Assembly (NCBI GenBank): GCA_963704535.1
Contig: OY969916.1
Coordinates: 4,340,001-4,404,000, forward strand
DNA: 64,000 nt
Direction: 5' to 3'
From: G963704535 sp963704535
GTDB lineage: Bacteria > Chloroflexota > Chloroflexia > Chloroflexales > Roseiflexaceae
The notes beneath the pieces are model-generated. The model worked only from the letters and a program-made list of their open reading frames with translations. It was not told the DNA's origin and ran no database searches. Positions 42,093 to 50,860 of this stretch are shown here, one piece after another (the stretch's first letter is position 1; each line of letters starts with the position of its first letter). The position numbers and the translations under genes were made by a program.

Positions 42093-42587
42093 ATGAATCA
42101 GCAGCGCATTCAACCTGGCGCCGGCCAGGAGTCCGTCTGGGACTACCCCCGCCCCCCGCGGCTCGAAGACTCGCGCCGGCATATCCAGGTTGTCTTCAAC
42201 GGCGTCGTGATCGCCGAGACCCAGCGCGCGAAACGGGTGCTAGAAACCAGCCACCCGCCGGTGTACTACATCCCGCCGGAGGATATCAAGCAGGAATATC
42301 TCAGCGCCACCAACCGCGCAACCTTCTGCGAGTGGAAGGGCGGCGCCGGCTACTACACCATCACCGTCGGCGATAAGGTAGCGCCCAACGCAGCCTGGTT
42401 CTACGCCGACCCGACGCCCGCGTTCGCGGCAATCAGGAACTACGTGGCATTCTACCCAGGCAAGATGGATGCTTGCTTCGTGGACCGCGAGCAGGTTCAG
42501 GCCCAGCCAGGCGATTTCTACGGGGGGTGGATCACAAGCGAGATCGTGGGGCCGTTCAAAGGCACTGCCGGAACAAGCGGCTGGTAG
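42093..42587 (+). CDS. DUF427 domain protein
   Basis: 164 residues. DUF427 pattern: VVFNGVVIAETQRAKRVLETSHPPVYYIPPEDI, then ATFCEWKGGAGYYTI and AWFYADPTPAFAAIRNYVAFYP. A single copy of the domain; function unknown, often near redox genes. Terminator 42762-42790 follows 175 bases later. Confidence 0.9.
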   Translation: MNQQRIQPGAGQESVWDYPRPPRLEDSRRHIQVVFNGVVIAETQRAKRVLETSHPPVYYIPPEDIKQEYLSATNRATFCEWKGGAGYYTITVGDKVAPNAAWFYADPTPAFAAIRNYVAFYPGKMDACFVDREQVQAQPGDFYGGWITSEIVGPFKGTAGTSGW

Positions 42588-42761
42588 GCCTGGCGTTCAG
42601 CATTCCCTCATCTGCCACTTAGCTGATTCTCATCTACAGAGTGGATCAAAACCGCACCCTGCGGCGTCTATTATGACATAGGGACAAACGATGACAGCGG
42701 CGATCATCACCGGCGCGGGGATACGCGCCGGCTCCCGCCTCAGCCGCCCACCTTCTCTTCC

Positions 42762-42790
42762 ACGGCTGCCCAATGGGCAGCCGTTTCCTC
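42762..42790 (+). terminator. Intrinsic terminator after the DUF427 gene
   Basis: ACGGCTGCCC pairs perfectly with GGGCAGCCGT around AAT, followed by TTCCTCTTCC. Confidence 0.7.
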
Positions 42791-42797
42791 TTCCATG

Positions 42798-42868
42798 GGG
42801 AGATTGGAGATTGGAGATTGGTGCCAATCTCCAATCTCCAATCTCTAATCTCTAATCTCTAATCTCGC
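42798..42868. repeat. Inverted GGAGATT arrays overlapping the 3' end of the phosphorylase gene
   Basis: Three GGAGATT units (42800-42820), then inverted CCAATCT and AATCTCT units to 42868. The phosphorylase stop codon and its last residues RLEIRD are encoded by the array. Confidence 0.9.
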
Positions 42869-43684
42869 CAGGATGCCCCGCAGCAGCGCCGCGAACTTTG
42901 GCTTGGCCGCCGCACCCGTCTCCAGCACCTCCTCGTGATTGGCGGGCGCGCCATCGGGCAGCGCGAGGTTCGTGACCAGCGAGATGCCCAGCACGCGCAT
43001 CCCGCTGTGGCGAGCGACGACCACCTCGGGCGCGGTCGACATGCCGACCGCGTCGGCGCCCAGCGCCCGGCACATCCGCAGTTCGGCCGAGCTTTCAAAC
43101 GTCGGCCCGGACAGCATGATGTAGACTCCTTCACGCAGCTTGGTGCCCTGCTCCGCCGCGACAGCGTGGGCCATACGGCCCAACTCCGCGTCGAAGGCCC
43201 CGACCATCGCCGGGAAGCGTAGCCCCAGACGATCGTCGTTGTCGCCCCGCAGCGGGTGGTGGCCGGCCATGCCGGGAAGGAAGATCTGATCGGTGATCCG
43301 CATCAGGTCGCCGACCGCCCAGTCCGATCGCAGCCCGCCGGCGGCGTTCGTCACGATCAGCGTCTCGCACCCCAGCGCCCGCATGACCCGTATGGGAAAC
43401 GTGACCTGCTGCATCGAGTAGCCCTCATAGAAATGAAAGCGTCCGCGCATCACGGCTACCGCCTGCCCCTCCAGCCTGCCGATGCCCAGCTCGCCCCGGT
43501 GGCCCACCACGGTCGAGCGTGGGAAGCCTGGGATCTCGCCATACGGCACGATCGCCGCATCAGCCAGCTCGTCGGCCAGCCCGCCCAGCCCCGACCCAAG
43601 GATAATTCCTACGCGCGGCACAAGAGAGGCGCGGGCGGCGATCACCGCCCGCGCCTGCTCGATCTGGGTATACAGATCCTCCAT
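42845..43684 (-). CDS. Purine nucleoside phosphorylase, trimeric type
   Basis: 279 residues. Motifs: GIILGSGLGGLADEL (phosphate site), GRFHFYEGY, LIVTNAAGGL, MLSGPTFESSAELRM, and GMSTAPEVVVARHSG, all typical of the guanosine/inosine phosphorylases. It splits purine nucleosides with phosphate for salvage. GGAG lies before ATG 43684. The last residues LEIRD and the stop arise from a GAGATTA heptamer array, so the native tail seems replaced. Confidence 0.95.
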   Translation of the reverse strand: MEDLYTQIEQARAVIAARASLVPRVGIILGSGLGGLADELADAAIVPYGEIPGFPRSTVVGHRGELGIGRLEGQAVAVMRGRFHFYEGYSMQQVTFPIRVMRALGCETLIVTNAAGGLRSDWAVGDLMRITDQIFLPGMAGHHPLRGDNDDRLGLRFPAMVGAFDAELGRMAHAVAAEQGTKLREGVYIMLSGPTFESSAELRMCRALGADAVGMSTAPEVVVARHSGMRVLGISLVTNLALPDGAPANHEEVLETGAAAKPKFAALLRGILARLEIRD

Positions 43685-43717
43685 AAGCTCCCTCTACATT
43701 TGTTCTCTGATCTTTAG

Positions 43718-43806
43718 ACATGGTTTCGGGAGACGTCATCCCACTTTACAATGTGGGTGGGAGGAAACTGAGGGGGCTGCCCCCTCAAACCCCCTTTTTT
43801 CCCTAG
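43718..43806. repeat. Palindromic element family B
   Basis: ACATGGTTTCGGGAGACGTC left region, TTTACAATGTGGGTGGG, GAGGGGGCTGCCCCCTC core, CCCCCTTTTTTCCC right. The right edge touches the stop of the PH-domain gene (43803). Confidence 0.75.
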
Positions 43807-44498
43807 ATCCGGCTTAATAACTCGCGCTTCTTGGCCTCAAACTCAGCCTGCGAGAGCAGCCCCTGATCGCGCAGGTCGGCCAATTTTTGCAGCGTCTGCT
43901 CGATATCGGTTGGGGCGCCGGCATAGACATACGGCGGCTGGGTGTAGGCCGCCCCGATCTGCGGGTCGAGGTAGCCGAAGCCGCGGCTGTAATGCTGCTT
44001 CGCGTCGAGCATCGCGCGCTTGAACTCCAGCGGATGCGCGATCCGGTGCATCATATTGACCCCCACATCCGAGGCCGTCAGGATCTCGAGATCGCCAAAG
44101 TTGAAGATCCGGCCAACCCAGCTCTGCCGCATCTCGATATCGTTGATCTTTTCGAGCGACGAGTTGATCACCGCCTTATTGAAGACACCCCGCACCTGGA
44201 TCACTCGCTGATCAGTGACCACATACTGCTCGTTATTCCAGCGCAGATAGTCGATAAACGCGCTGATCAGCACCAGCAGGCTGATCACGCCGCAGCCGAA
44301 CAGCACGAGCTGCCCGACCGGCACATTACCCAACGGCGCCAGGCCGCGAAAAGCCGTCTGCGAAGCGACCCCTGCGGCGATCAGCATGCCGATCAGGAAC
44401 AGCTCAGTCAGGATGCTGCTGATCAGGACAAAGGTGTGCTGCCGCCCGGTATACACAACCTTCTCGCCTCGTCCCAAGAGGTCGTCGATGTAGGCCAT
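43803..44498 (-). CDS. Membrane protein with bacterial PH (bPH2) domain and SHOCT tail
   Basis: 231 residues from ATG 44498 (AAGGAG upstream). Two membrane helices (residues 20-45 and 62-85), then YVVTDQRVIQVRGVFNK and INDIEMRQSWVGRIFNFGDLE typical of bPH2 (DUF304), and a C-terminal SHOCT motif, LADLRDQGLLSQAEFEAKK. Role unknown; SHOCT motifs often mark proteins that oligomerise. Confidence 0.88.
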   Translation of the reverse strand: MAYIDDLLGRGEKVVYTGRQHTFVLISSILTELFLIGMLIAAGVASQTAFRGLAPLGNVPVGQLVLFGCGVISLLVLISAFIDYLRWNNEQYVVTDQRVIQVRGVFNKAVINSSLEKINDIEMRQSWVGRIFNFGDLEILTASDVGVNMMHRIAHPLEFKRAMLDAKQHYSRGFGYLDPQIGAAYTQPPYVYAGAPTDIEQTLQKLADLRDQGLLSQAEFEAKKRELLSRI

Positions 44499-44586
44499 GA
44501 GTTTCTCCTTGTGCGATGGCTGGAACGTAGCGATCCACGCAGGATCTACGCCTCCTGGCACTGCCGCGACGTGGCTACCTCATCGA

Positions 44587-45339
44587 TCAAGAATGCTGAA
44601 CCTCTTCCAGAAACGCGACCGACTTCAAATCGCGTTCCAGAATACCGCGAATATAGACCCGTAGCAGCTTTGTGGCTTCGTCGCGGATGGCATCCGATAT
44701 ATTCAGTCGCTCGACCGCTTCCAGTGGTTGAGCCTGAAGAAATCGGAGCAGTTTGAAGGCGTTCAAGCTCATCGGCATGCTCGCGCGTTCGGCGGGCGCA
44801 CAGCGCGGGCAGACCACCCCGCCCGCGGTGGTGCTGAACCGGCGAGCCTCCTCGGTCAGCACTTCCTGGCAGTTGGCGCAGTGGTAGAGCTGCGGCCGGT
44901 AGCCCATATAGCCGAGCAGGTGCAGCTCGTAGAAGCGCAATACCAGATCCAGGTTAATAGTTATGTCAATCTGATGCAACGTCGCAACCAGCAACTCGAA
45001 GGCCAGGCGATTCTCGTCCTCCTCTTCGAGCAGGCGGTCGATCAGCTCCGCCGTATAATAGGCTGCCCCAATCCGGCGCAGGTCGGCGCGCAGATTGTCA
45101 AAGCTGTGCAGGATCGAGCTTTGGGTGATGATATCCAGGTTGCGCCCAACTGCCAGCAGCATCGCCGCATGGGTGAACAGCTCGATATGGCCGGCCAGCC
45201 GGCTGGTGGTCTTCCGCGCGCCCTTGGCGACGACGCGCCGCTTACCCTGCGGTGTAATTAGCGTGATCATCCGATCGGCCTCGCCAAAATCGCTCCGCCG
45301 GATAATCACTGCCTCAGTTCGATAGATTCGGTCGCGCAT
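44587..45339 (-). CDS. recO: DNA repair protein RecO
   Basis: 250 residues. N-terminal OB fold (YRTEAVIIRRSDFGEADRMITLIT, VVAKGARKTTSRLAG), helical middle, and a zinc site with CANC and CPRC (about residues 154-178). RecO loads RecA on SSB-coated DNA with RecR. No strong ribosome-binding site at ATG 45339. Confidence 0.93.
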   Translation of the reverse strand: MRDRIYRTEAVIIRRSDFGEADRMITLITPQGKRRVVAKGARKTTSRLAGHIELFTHAAMLLAVGRNLDIITQSSILHSFDNLRADLRRIGAAYYTAELIDRLLEEEDENRLAFELLVATLHQIDITINLDLVLRFYELHLLGYMGYRPQLYHCANCQEVLTEEARRFSTTAGGVVCPRCAPAERASMPMSLNAFKLLRFLQAQPLEAVERLNISDAIRDEATKLLRVYIRGILERDLKSVAFLEEVQHS

Positions 45340-45354
45340 AAGTTGGATTTACTA

Positions 45355-45419
45355 TTTAGACAATGTTGGGTTGGGGGAGACTGAGGGGGCAGCCCCCTCA
45401 GTCTCCCTTTTTTCCCAGA
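45355..45419. repeat. Palindromic element family B, short
   Basis: TTTAGACAATGTTGGG left, GAGGGGGCAGCCCCCTC core, CTCCCTTTTTTCCC right. It touches the stop of the helicase-domain gene. Confidence 0.7.
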
Positions 45420-47347
45420 TTTGACAGCCGCTCTTTCAGCCGCTGCAGCGCCCCATTGCTAGCCTGGTAGGCCCGGTTCAACTGCTTCTCCGCCAGCAGC
45501 CGGGCGACCCGTTGCCGGAGCGCCACGCTGGCCTCGCCCTCGATCCTCAGTTCCGCGCAGGCATAGACATAGAACTCCAGCGCGGCGAAGAGCACCGTCA
45601 GATCATGCTCGCGCAGCGGCGCATCCACGCGGTCGCCATCGCCGGTCAGGCCGTAGCCCGCCTTTCGCAGACGCTCCGCCAACGCCGCCGCGTCGCCCTC
45701 GCGCACCACCCACGCAGTGTCCGTCAGTTGCTCGACTGCCGGCAGGCGAACCCGTTTATCATGCTTGATCTGCGCCAGCACCGTCGCGTCCTCGGCCTCA
45801 AGCAGGACGCCGCGCCGCAGTGCGACCTGGCCATGCAGACCGGCCCACTCGCGCAGTGTCGCGGCCACATTCTGTGGCATATCAGGGCCGCTCTGCTCGC
45901 GCAGAAAGCGCAGCATCTCGTCGAGCGAGATTTGGTGCTCCAGCGCGGCCTGGACGCTGCGCTTCGTCAGCTTATAGATCGCGGCCTGCTCGCCCTGGGT
46001 ATCGCCGTCACCGGCCCGTTCAGCGATCCGGCCAAGCTGAAAACGAGCATAGGGCGACGCGTAAGCCGGCGTGACCACCTCGAAGTTTGGCTGGACCACC
46101 AGCGGCTCGACCGGCGCATCCTCCGACGCAGGGCCGCTCCCCAGCAGCGCCGCGCCGAGCGGGTTGACGCGGAAACTGACCGACTCCTCACCCCGTACCC
46201 CCAGATCGGTCAGCCCCAGCCAGCGCAAGCTCCCGCCGGCGATCGAGCTGATCTGCTGCCCCTCGACCGCGTCCCAGTGCTCAAAGCCATCGAGCGGCTG
46301 GCGCGTGTAGCTGGTCAGCTTCCAGGCATCGTAGCGACCGTCGGGGCGGGCGAAATCCGGCGCGACCCGCTTGATCTGCGCCACAATAGCGTCGAGCGCG
46401 ATCCACTGGCCTGGCGGCGCCTGGCCCAGCAGTTGCAAGAGCGCCCGTTTCGCTCCGGGCAGGTCGCGGGAATACGATCGCTCGATCTTGATTCCCAGGA
46501 AGCTGATCAGCTCATCCCACTCGGACGCGACCCAGCCGTCGAGCAGCTGGCGCGCCCGCTCCACTGCCGGCTGCTGCATCCACTCCAGCGCCTCGCGGGT
46601 CGGGCGCAGCTTGGCGTCGGCGCCGGCGCGTAGCAGCCCGGCCCCCTGGGCCACCCGGCGGAGGAACTGGACGAAGGGCCAGTGCTCTTCGCGATAGACG
46701 CCGGTGAGATCAGCCTTTTTATCGCGATACTTGGCCAGGCGCACTAGGCTGGCCTTGTTCAGCCCGCCGGTCGGGATGACCTCAAGCTGGCCATCCTGCG
46801 CCAGCGCCAGGATCATGAGCAACCAGCGCTCGGTGAAGCGCGCATCGCCAGCTACAGCGCGCTCCGGCTCGCCGTCGTCGCCAAGGTGGAGCTGCTCGTC
46901 GTGCGGGGGCACCGGCGGCAGGAGCGCCAGCAGCTCCGGTGGGATGGCGTAGGTGCGCCGCGTTCCCTCCTGGACCGGCTGAATAAGCGCCAGCGTGTAC
47001 AATCGCTCGGTGGGCGATGGCGGCTGCTCCAGCGCCAGCAGGTACGCGCGCGGATTTGGGTAATCGGCATGCCTGCGGATGGTCCCAAACTCGCGCTCCA
47101 ACACCGGCGCCATGATGCTGCCGCCGTGCTCCTGCACCCGCGCGAGCGCGTCGCGCTCAGGTGGCGCCAGCGATGCGACCAGGCGCTCAACGACATCGGG
47201 CCGCAGCATCGCCTCGGCCAGTAGGCCGGGCGCCTGACCATCGCCTTCCTGTAAGCGCCAGAGCCGCGCCAGCGTGGCCCGCTCGGCGTCGCCTCGCTCG
47301 TCGAGCCAGCGCTGGAGCGATTTCAGTTCCTGTCTCTTCTGATGCAC
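45398..47347 (-). CDS. Helicase-associated domain protein (XPB-like N-terminal, Helicase_C_3)
   Basis: 649 residues without helicase motifs. The domain at about residues 415-525 (VVQPNFEVVTPAYASPYARF, LTKRSVQAALEHQISLDEML) matches the Helicase_C_3 type found N-terminal in bacterial XPB and as stand-alone proteins. An N-terminal region with winged-helix-like ERWLLMILALAQDGQLEVIP also occurs. Probably DNA-binding; no partner nearby except recO. GTG 47347 is the start, with a weak GAGGAA. Confidence 0.8.
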   Translation of the reverse strand: MHQKRQELKSLQRWLDERGDAERATLARLWRLQEGDGQAPGLLAEAMLRPDVVERLVASLAPPERDALARVQEHGGSIMAPVLEREFGTIRRHADYPNPRAYLLALEQPPSPTERLYTLALIQPVQEGTRRTYAIPPELLALLPPVPPHDEQLHLGDDGEPERAVAGDARFTERWLLMILALAQDGQLEVIPTGGLNKASLVRLAKYRDKKADLTGVYREEHWPFVQFLRRVAQGAGLLRAGADAKLRPTREALEWMQQPAVERARQLLDGWVASEWDELISFLGIKIERSYSRDLPGAKRALLQLLGQAPPGQWIALDAIVAQIKRVAPDFARPDGRYDAWKLTSYTRQPLDGFEHWDAVEGQQISSIAGGSLRWLGLTDLGVRGEESVSFRVNPLGAALLGSGPASEDAPVEPLVVQPNFEVVTPAYASPYARFQLGRIAERAGDGDTQGEQAAIYKLTKRSVQAALEHQISLDEMLRFLREQSGPDMPQNVAATLREWAGLHGQVALRRGVLLEAEDATVLAQIKHDKRVRLPAVEQLTDTAWVVREGDAAALAERLRKAGYGLTGDGDRVDAPLREHDLTVLFAALEFYVYACAELRIEGEASVALRQRVARLLAEKQLNRAYQASNGALQRLKERLSNLGKKGD

Positions 47348-47442
47348 CGTGGCCTAGTTCCTCGCCTTCCCGTGCCGCCCCCGGCAGCTTTGCGCTTCAG
47401 CTAGGCGGTATTATAGGCGATGGGAGGGTGCGCGGTCAACAT

Positions 47443-47522
47443 AGAGCCTATCCCAAAACCACCCTTCGATACGGCTGCGCCGGGGTACCCTCTGGGTCCA
47501 GGATGCGGTTTTGGGATAGGCT
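47443..47522. repeat. Palindromic element D with 17-base perfect inverted ends
   Basis: GAGCCTATCCCAAAACC and its exact reverse complement are 45 bases apart. Unlike A, B and C it lacks the GAGGGG core. It may be a MITE-type remnant of an insertion sequence; no target duplication is obvious. Confidence 0.8.
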
Positions 47523-47567
47523 CAAAGTGCTGTTTTACTACTTATGATAGTATCATCGCCGGCCAGC

Positions 47568-48734
47568 TCACGCCACCGGGTCCACATCCCCGTACGTTCG
47601 CCCTTTCCACGTCACCCCGCGACCGAAGGTGTGCCGGTAGGCCGAGTTGATGATGATCCCGATGAACACCAACCCGCCGATCGGGTGCCACAGGTAGTCG
47701 CGCAGTGGCGTGCCGAAGAACCGGCGCGCCCGCCAGCGTGTGAGCAGCAGCGTGGCGAGCGCGGCCAGATTCACCAGCAGCGGGCCGAGAACCTGATAGT
47801 TGAACCTGGACATGAGCAGCGCCACCAGCGCCAGGACGAACGGGCTGACCGTGATTAGGAAGGCCGCCAGAACCCCGCCGAGCACCATGAGGTAATTGCG
47901 CTTCAGGATCAGGAAGTTGTTCTTCGACCAGCCCTCCCAGATGCCGCTCAACGAGGTGTACATCCGCGTGCTCAGCACACTCGTCCCATCCATCATCAGC
48001 ATTTGGTACCCAGCGCGCTTGAAGTGCCACGAGAGCATCTGATCTTCGACCACCTCGTCCCGCACCACCGTGTGCCCACCGATCCGCTCGTAGGCGTCGC
48101 GCTCGACCAGGATGAACTGGCCATTGGCGAAGGCATAGCCGGGGTGGCGCGGGCTGCTGACCCGCTGGAGCGGGTCGGTGGCATGCCCCACGCCGACCAG
48201 CACCGGCTGCACGACCCGCTCCCAGAAGCCGACTAGCTCCTGGCGCGCCCATAGCGAGACCAACCCGGCGCCCGAGCGCTGCGCCGCCAGGTATGCAGCG
48301 TCGAGCGCGCCCGGATGCAGCGTCACATCGGCGTCGACGAACAGCAGCCACGCGCCGCCCGCCCATCGGACGCCCTCGCACACCGCGTGGCTCTTACCCG
48401 TCCAGCCGCGCGGCAGCGGCCCGCTCCGCACGATCCGCAGCCGCCGATGCCCGGCGAGCCGCGCCAGGATCTGCGGCGTCGCATCGGTCGAGGCGTCGTC
48501 CACCGCGATCACCTCGAAGTTGGAGTAGGTCTGCGCCAGTAGCGAGCGGATGCAACGCTCGATATTGGCCTCCTCGTTGCGCGCCGGCACAACGATCGAG
48601 ATCAATGGAGCGTCGGTCGGAACGCCGCCGCCCGGTAGCAGCCTGGGGCAGCGCCACAGAAAGATCGCCACGTGAACCGCAAAAATGGCGACACTGATCG
48701 CCGTCACTACCGTCATAATCCAGAGGATATCCAT
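47568..48734 (-). CDS. Membrane-associated family 2 glycosyltransferase
   Basis: 388 residues from ATG 48734, preceded by GGGGAGG; an earlier in-frame ATG at 48764 is not needed. One N-terminal membrane helix, GT2 core (ISIVVPARNEEANIERCIRS, VIAVDDASTDATP, LLFVDADVTLHPGAL, VEDQMLSWHFKRAGY), two to three C-terminal helices and a tail HPIGGLVFIGIIINSAYRHTF seen in carotenoid or hopanoid-lipid glycosyltransferases. Lipid acceptor is my inference. Confidence 0.9.
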   Translation of the reverse strand: MDILWIMTVVTAISVAIFAVHVAIFLWRCPRLLPGGGVPTDAPLISIVVPARNEEANIERCIRSLLAQTYSNFEVIAVDDASTDATPQILARLAGHRRLRIVRSGPLPRGWTGKSHAVCEGVRWAGGAWLLFVDADVTLHPGALDAAYLAAQRSGAGLVSLWARQELVGFWERVVQPVLVGVGHATDPLQRVSSPRHPGYAFANGQFILVERDAYERIGGHTVVRDEVVEDQMLSWHFKRAGYQMLMMDGTSVLSTRMYTSLSGIWEGWSKNNFLILKRNYLMVLGGVLAAFLITVSPFVLALVALLMSRFNYQVLGPLLVNLAALATLLLTRWRARRFFGTPLRDYLWHPIGGLVFIGIIINSAYRHTFGRGVTWKGRTYGDVDPVA

Positions 48735-48774
48735 CTCACCCCTCCCCGAACAAGGCATGATCAAAGCAGCTCCG

Positions 48775-49449
48775 CTATATTCCTTGTTCGTTGTTCACAT
48801 CATTCAGCAGCGGCAGAAGCTCGGCCAGTCGCGTGATCGTCGCCAGCGGTGGCGGTAAACCTTCGGGCAGATGTTCGCGGCGCGGGTTCATCCAGACGAA
48901 CGGGAGGCCCGCAGCCGCTGCGCCGCGCAGGTCATACTCCGGCGAGTCGCCCACGAACAGCGCGTCGGCAGGCTGTATGCCCAGGCGCTCCAGCGCGAGC
49001 TGAAAGATCGCCGGGTCGGGCTTCGCCACGCCCACCTCCTCCGAAACAATCAGTAGATCCAGGTACTCCACCAGACGAAAGCGCTCGATCTTCGGCCGCT
49101 GCGTTCGAACCGGCCCATTCGTGATCAGGCCAAGCTTAAAGCGCGACCGCAATGCCTCCAGCGTGTGGACCGCATCTTCATACAACACCATGTGTTCAAA
49201 CCAATCGCGGCGGTAGGCTGCCTGCGCGGCAGCAATCAGCTCTTCATCCACAACACCCTGGCCGCGCAGAAAGTCGGTCAGGCGCTCGATGTACACCCGC
49301 TCGGCGATCGCCAGCCGCACCAGCTCTTCCTCGTCGAACTGCGGATGGCGCGACAGCACGTCGGCCAGCACCGCGCGCAGCCGCGTGACCCAGTGAGAGC
49401 GGAGGTCATAGAGGGTATCGTCCAGATCGAACAGAATCGCTTGATACAT
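48775..49449 (-). CDS. HAD-superfamily hydrolase, subfamily IA
   Basis: 224 residues from ATG 49449. Motif I ILFDLDDTLYD, motif II LITNGP, motif III Lys in VAKPDPAIF, motif IV FVGDSPEYDLRGA. A helical cap lies between motifs I and II. Likely a small phosphatase. No clear ribosome-binding site; the upstream region is a heptamer array. Confidence 0.9.
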   Translation of the reverse strand: MYQAILFDLDDTLYDLRSHWVTRLRAVLADVLSRHPQFDEEELVRLAIAERVYIERLTDFLRGQGVVDEELIAAAQAAYRRDWFEHMVLYEDAVHTLEALRSRFKLGLITNGPVRTQRPKIERFRLVEYLDLLIVSEEVGVAKPDPAIFQLALERLGIQPADALFVGDSPEYDLRGAAAAGLPFVWMNPRREHLPEGLPPPLATITRLAELLPLLNDVNNEQGI

Positions 49450-49454
49450 GATCT

Positions 49455-49540
49455 TGAGGATGGAGGATGGAGGATGGAGGATGGGAAGTCCTTTTTCCAC
49501 CCTCTATCTTCTATCTCCTATGTTCTATCTTCGCTTGCCG
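49455..49540. repeat. Heptamer arrays GGATGGA and inverted TCTATCT units
   Basis: GGATGGA repeated from 49457 to 49484, then CTCTATCTTCTATCTCC-type units to 49530, directly upstream of the HAD gene. Confidence 0.85.
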
Positions 49541-49555
49541 ATACAGCATTCCTAT

Positions 49556-49613
49556 CAGGGTTGTAAAGTGAGAAGGGGTTTTGTGGGGGCTTCCCCACAC
49601 CCCCTTTTACAGC
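49556..49613. repeat. Palindromic element family B-like
   Basis: GGGTTGTAAAGTGAGAAGG left, GTGGGGG-CTT-CCCCCAC-like core, CCCCTTTTACAGC right. It touches the 3' end of the MBL gene. Confidence 0.6.
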
Positions 49614-50577
49614 TCATTTAGGAACACTATAGATCACCTGATCCTGCTCAACGCGCGCCAGCCGTCCGACGCCGGCCAGGTACTCCAGGTGCGCCAGCGT
49701 CTCGGCCATCGCGAAGCGAATTCTGATGTGGCGACAACTCGCCGGTTGGAAAAACAGACGTACAAACAGTGAAAGCTGTTGCACCATGCCCTGCCGCCTG
49801 CTCAATAGTCCGTAGGCGCGCCGCGTGGTGCTCGCGCAGTTCCTGGAGCCGCTGCCTGAACGCGCGAATGATCGGGCCATGGCCCGGCAGCGCCAGCTCC
49901 ATGTCAAGCTCGTCCAGCACGTCGAGTGATTGCAAGAAGTCTGCCAGCGGGTTTGGGCGGCCATGCGGCCATAGGCTGATGTTCGGCGTGATCTTCGTCA
50001 GCACGGCGTCGCCGCAGAGCAGCAGCCGCTCCTTGGCGCAGTAGAAAACCAGGTGCCCGTCGCTATGACCCGGCACCATCAGCACCTGAAACTCGCGCGG
50101 GCCGATCCGCAGCGGCGCGCCCGGCTCCAGCGTCAGCAGCTCCGGGTGCGGCTCGGTCATCGGTCGCACGGCGACCATGTTGGCGTGGACAACCTCGGTG
50201 AGATCGTCGGGCATCCCGTGGGCGCAAAAGAACGTCGCAACCGCCCGGTAGGTCGCCTCGCCGCCGCGCCAGACGCGCTGAACGAATACCTGCTCGGGTG
50301 GCGAAAGCAGCACCGGCGCATTGCTCTGCGCCGCCAGCCATCCGGCCATCCCATAGTGATCGGGGTGTGCATGGGTGAGAATGATCCGCGTGATCGACTC
50401 CGGGCCGATCCCGATCTCCGCGAACGCCGCCAGCCAGGCCGCCTGGCCGGGCGGGTAGTTTAACCCGGCGTCGATGACCGTCCAGCCCGCGCCGTCTTCC
50501 AGCACATAGCAGTTGACGATCCGCAACGGAAACGGCAGTGGAAGCTGGACCTGATAGATCCCTTCGGCAATACGCAT
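49614..50577 (-). CDS. MBL-fold metal-dependent hydrolase with an apparent +1 frameshift
   Basis: The first frame reads from ATG 50577 (GAGGTAGG upstream) through the metallo-beta-lactamase motif LTHAHPDHYG, VPGHSDGHL, LLCGDAVL and LPGHGP to GELSPHQ. The matching C-terminus, IRFAMAETLAHLEYLAG to VIYSVPK, is in the next frame and ends at 49614. Removing one of two bases 49721-49722 joins them into about 321 residues. If the frame is not corrected, the tail is an unrelated Arg-rich peptide. Substrate unknown. Consensus error or a true shift cannot be separated here. Confidence 0.88.
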
Positions 50578-50590
50578 ACCTACCTCATCT

Positions 50591-50684
50591 GACTGTCTGA
50601 AAAGGGGAGTTTGAGGAGTTGCCCCTCAAGATCCCTTTCCAACACGGAACACAGCGACAGAGAGACGTTTCAAACAGTCTCTAA
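50591..50684 (+). repeat. Palindromic element family A, full diverged copy
   Basis: GACTGTCTGAAAAGG left and (reverse complement) AGAGACTGTTTGAAACG right ends, core GAGGAGTTGCCCCTC. In tandem with the next copy. Confidence 0.8.
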
Positions 50685-50785
50685 GAAGCTGTCTGAAAAG
50701 GGGGAGTTTGAGGGGGCCGCCCCTCAAGAATCCCCCTTCCACCACGGACGACGAGCGACAAATCAACCTTTTCAGATAGTCTCTA
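50684..50785 (+). repeat. Palindromic element family A, full copy
   Basis: AGAAGCTGTCTGAAAAGG left and (reverse complement) AGAGACTATCTGAAAAGG right ends. It keeps the conserved CGAGCGACAAATCAACC tail of the reference copy. A TATGAT box follows at 50796-50801. Confidence 0.85.
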
Positions 50786-50860
50786 AGGACAGAGGTATGA
50801 TACCATGGTCACGACGGTCACGACACTGCATCATAACAGACTCACGAGAAAGGCGGCACC

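Noticed and set aside
45512..46633. 373-codon + strand frame opposite the helicase-domain gene
   Set aside because: Shadow; the minus strand has the recognisable Helicase_C_3 domain.
50591..50785. Tandem family A copies as an insertion sequence
   Set aside because: Each is about 100 bases with no room for a transposase; they are non-autonomous repeats at most.
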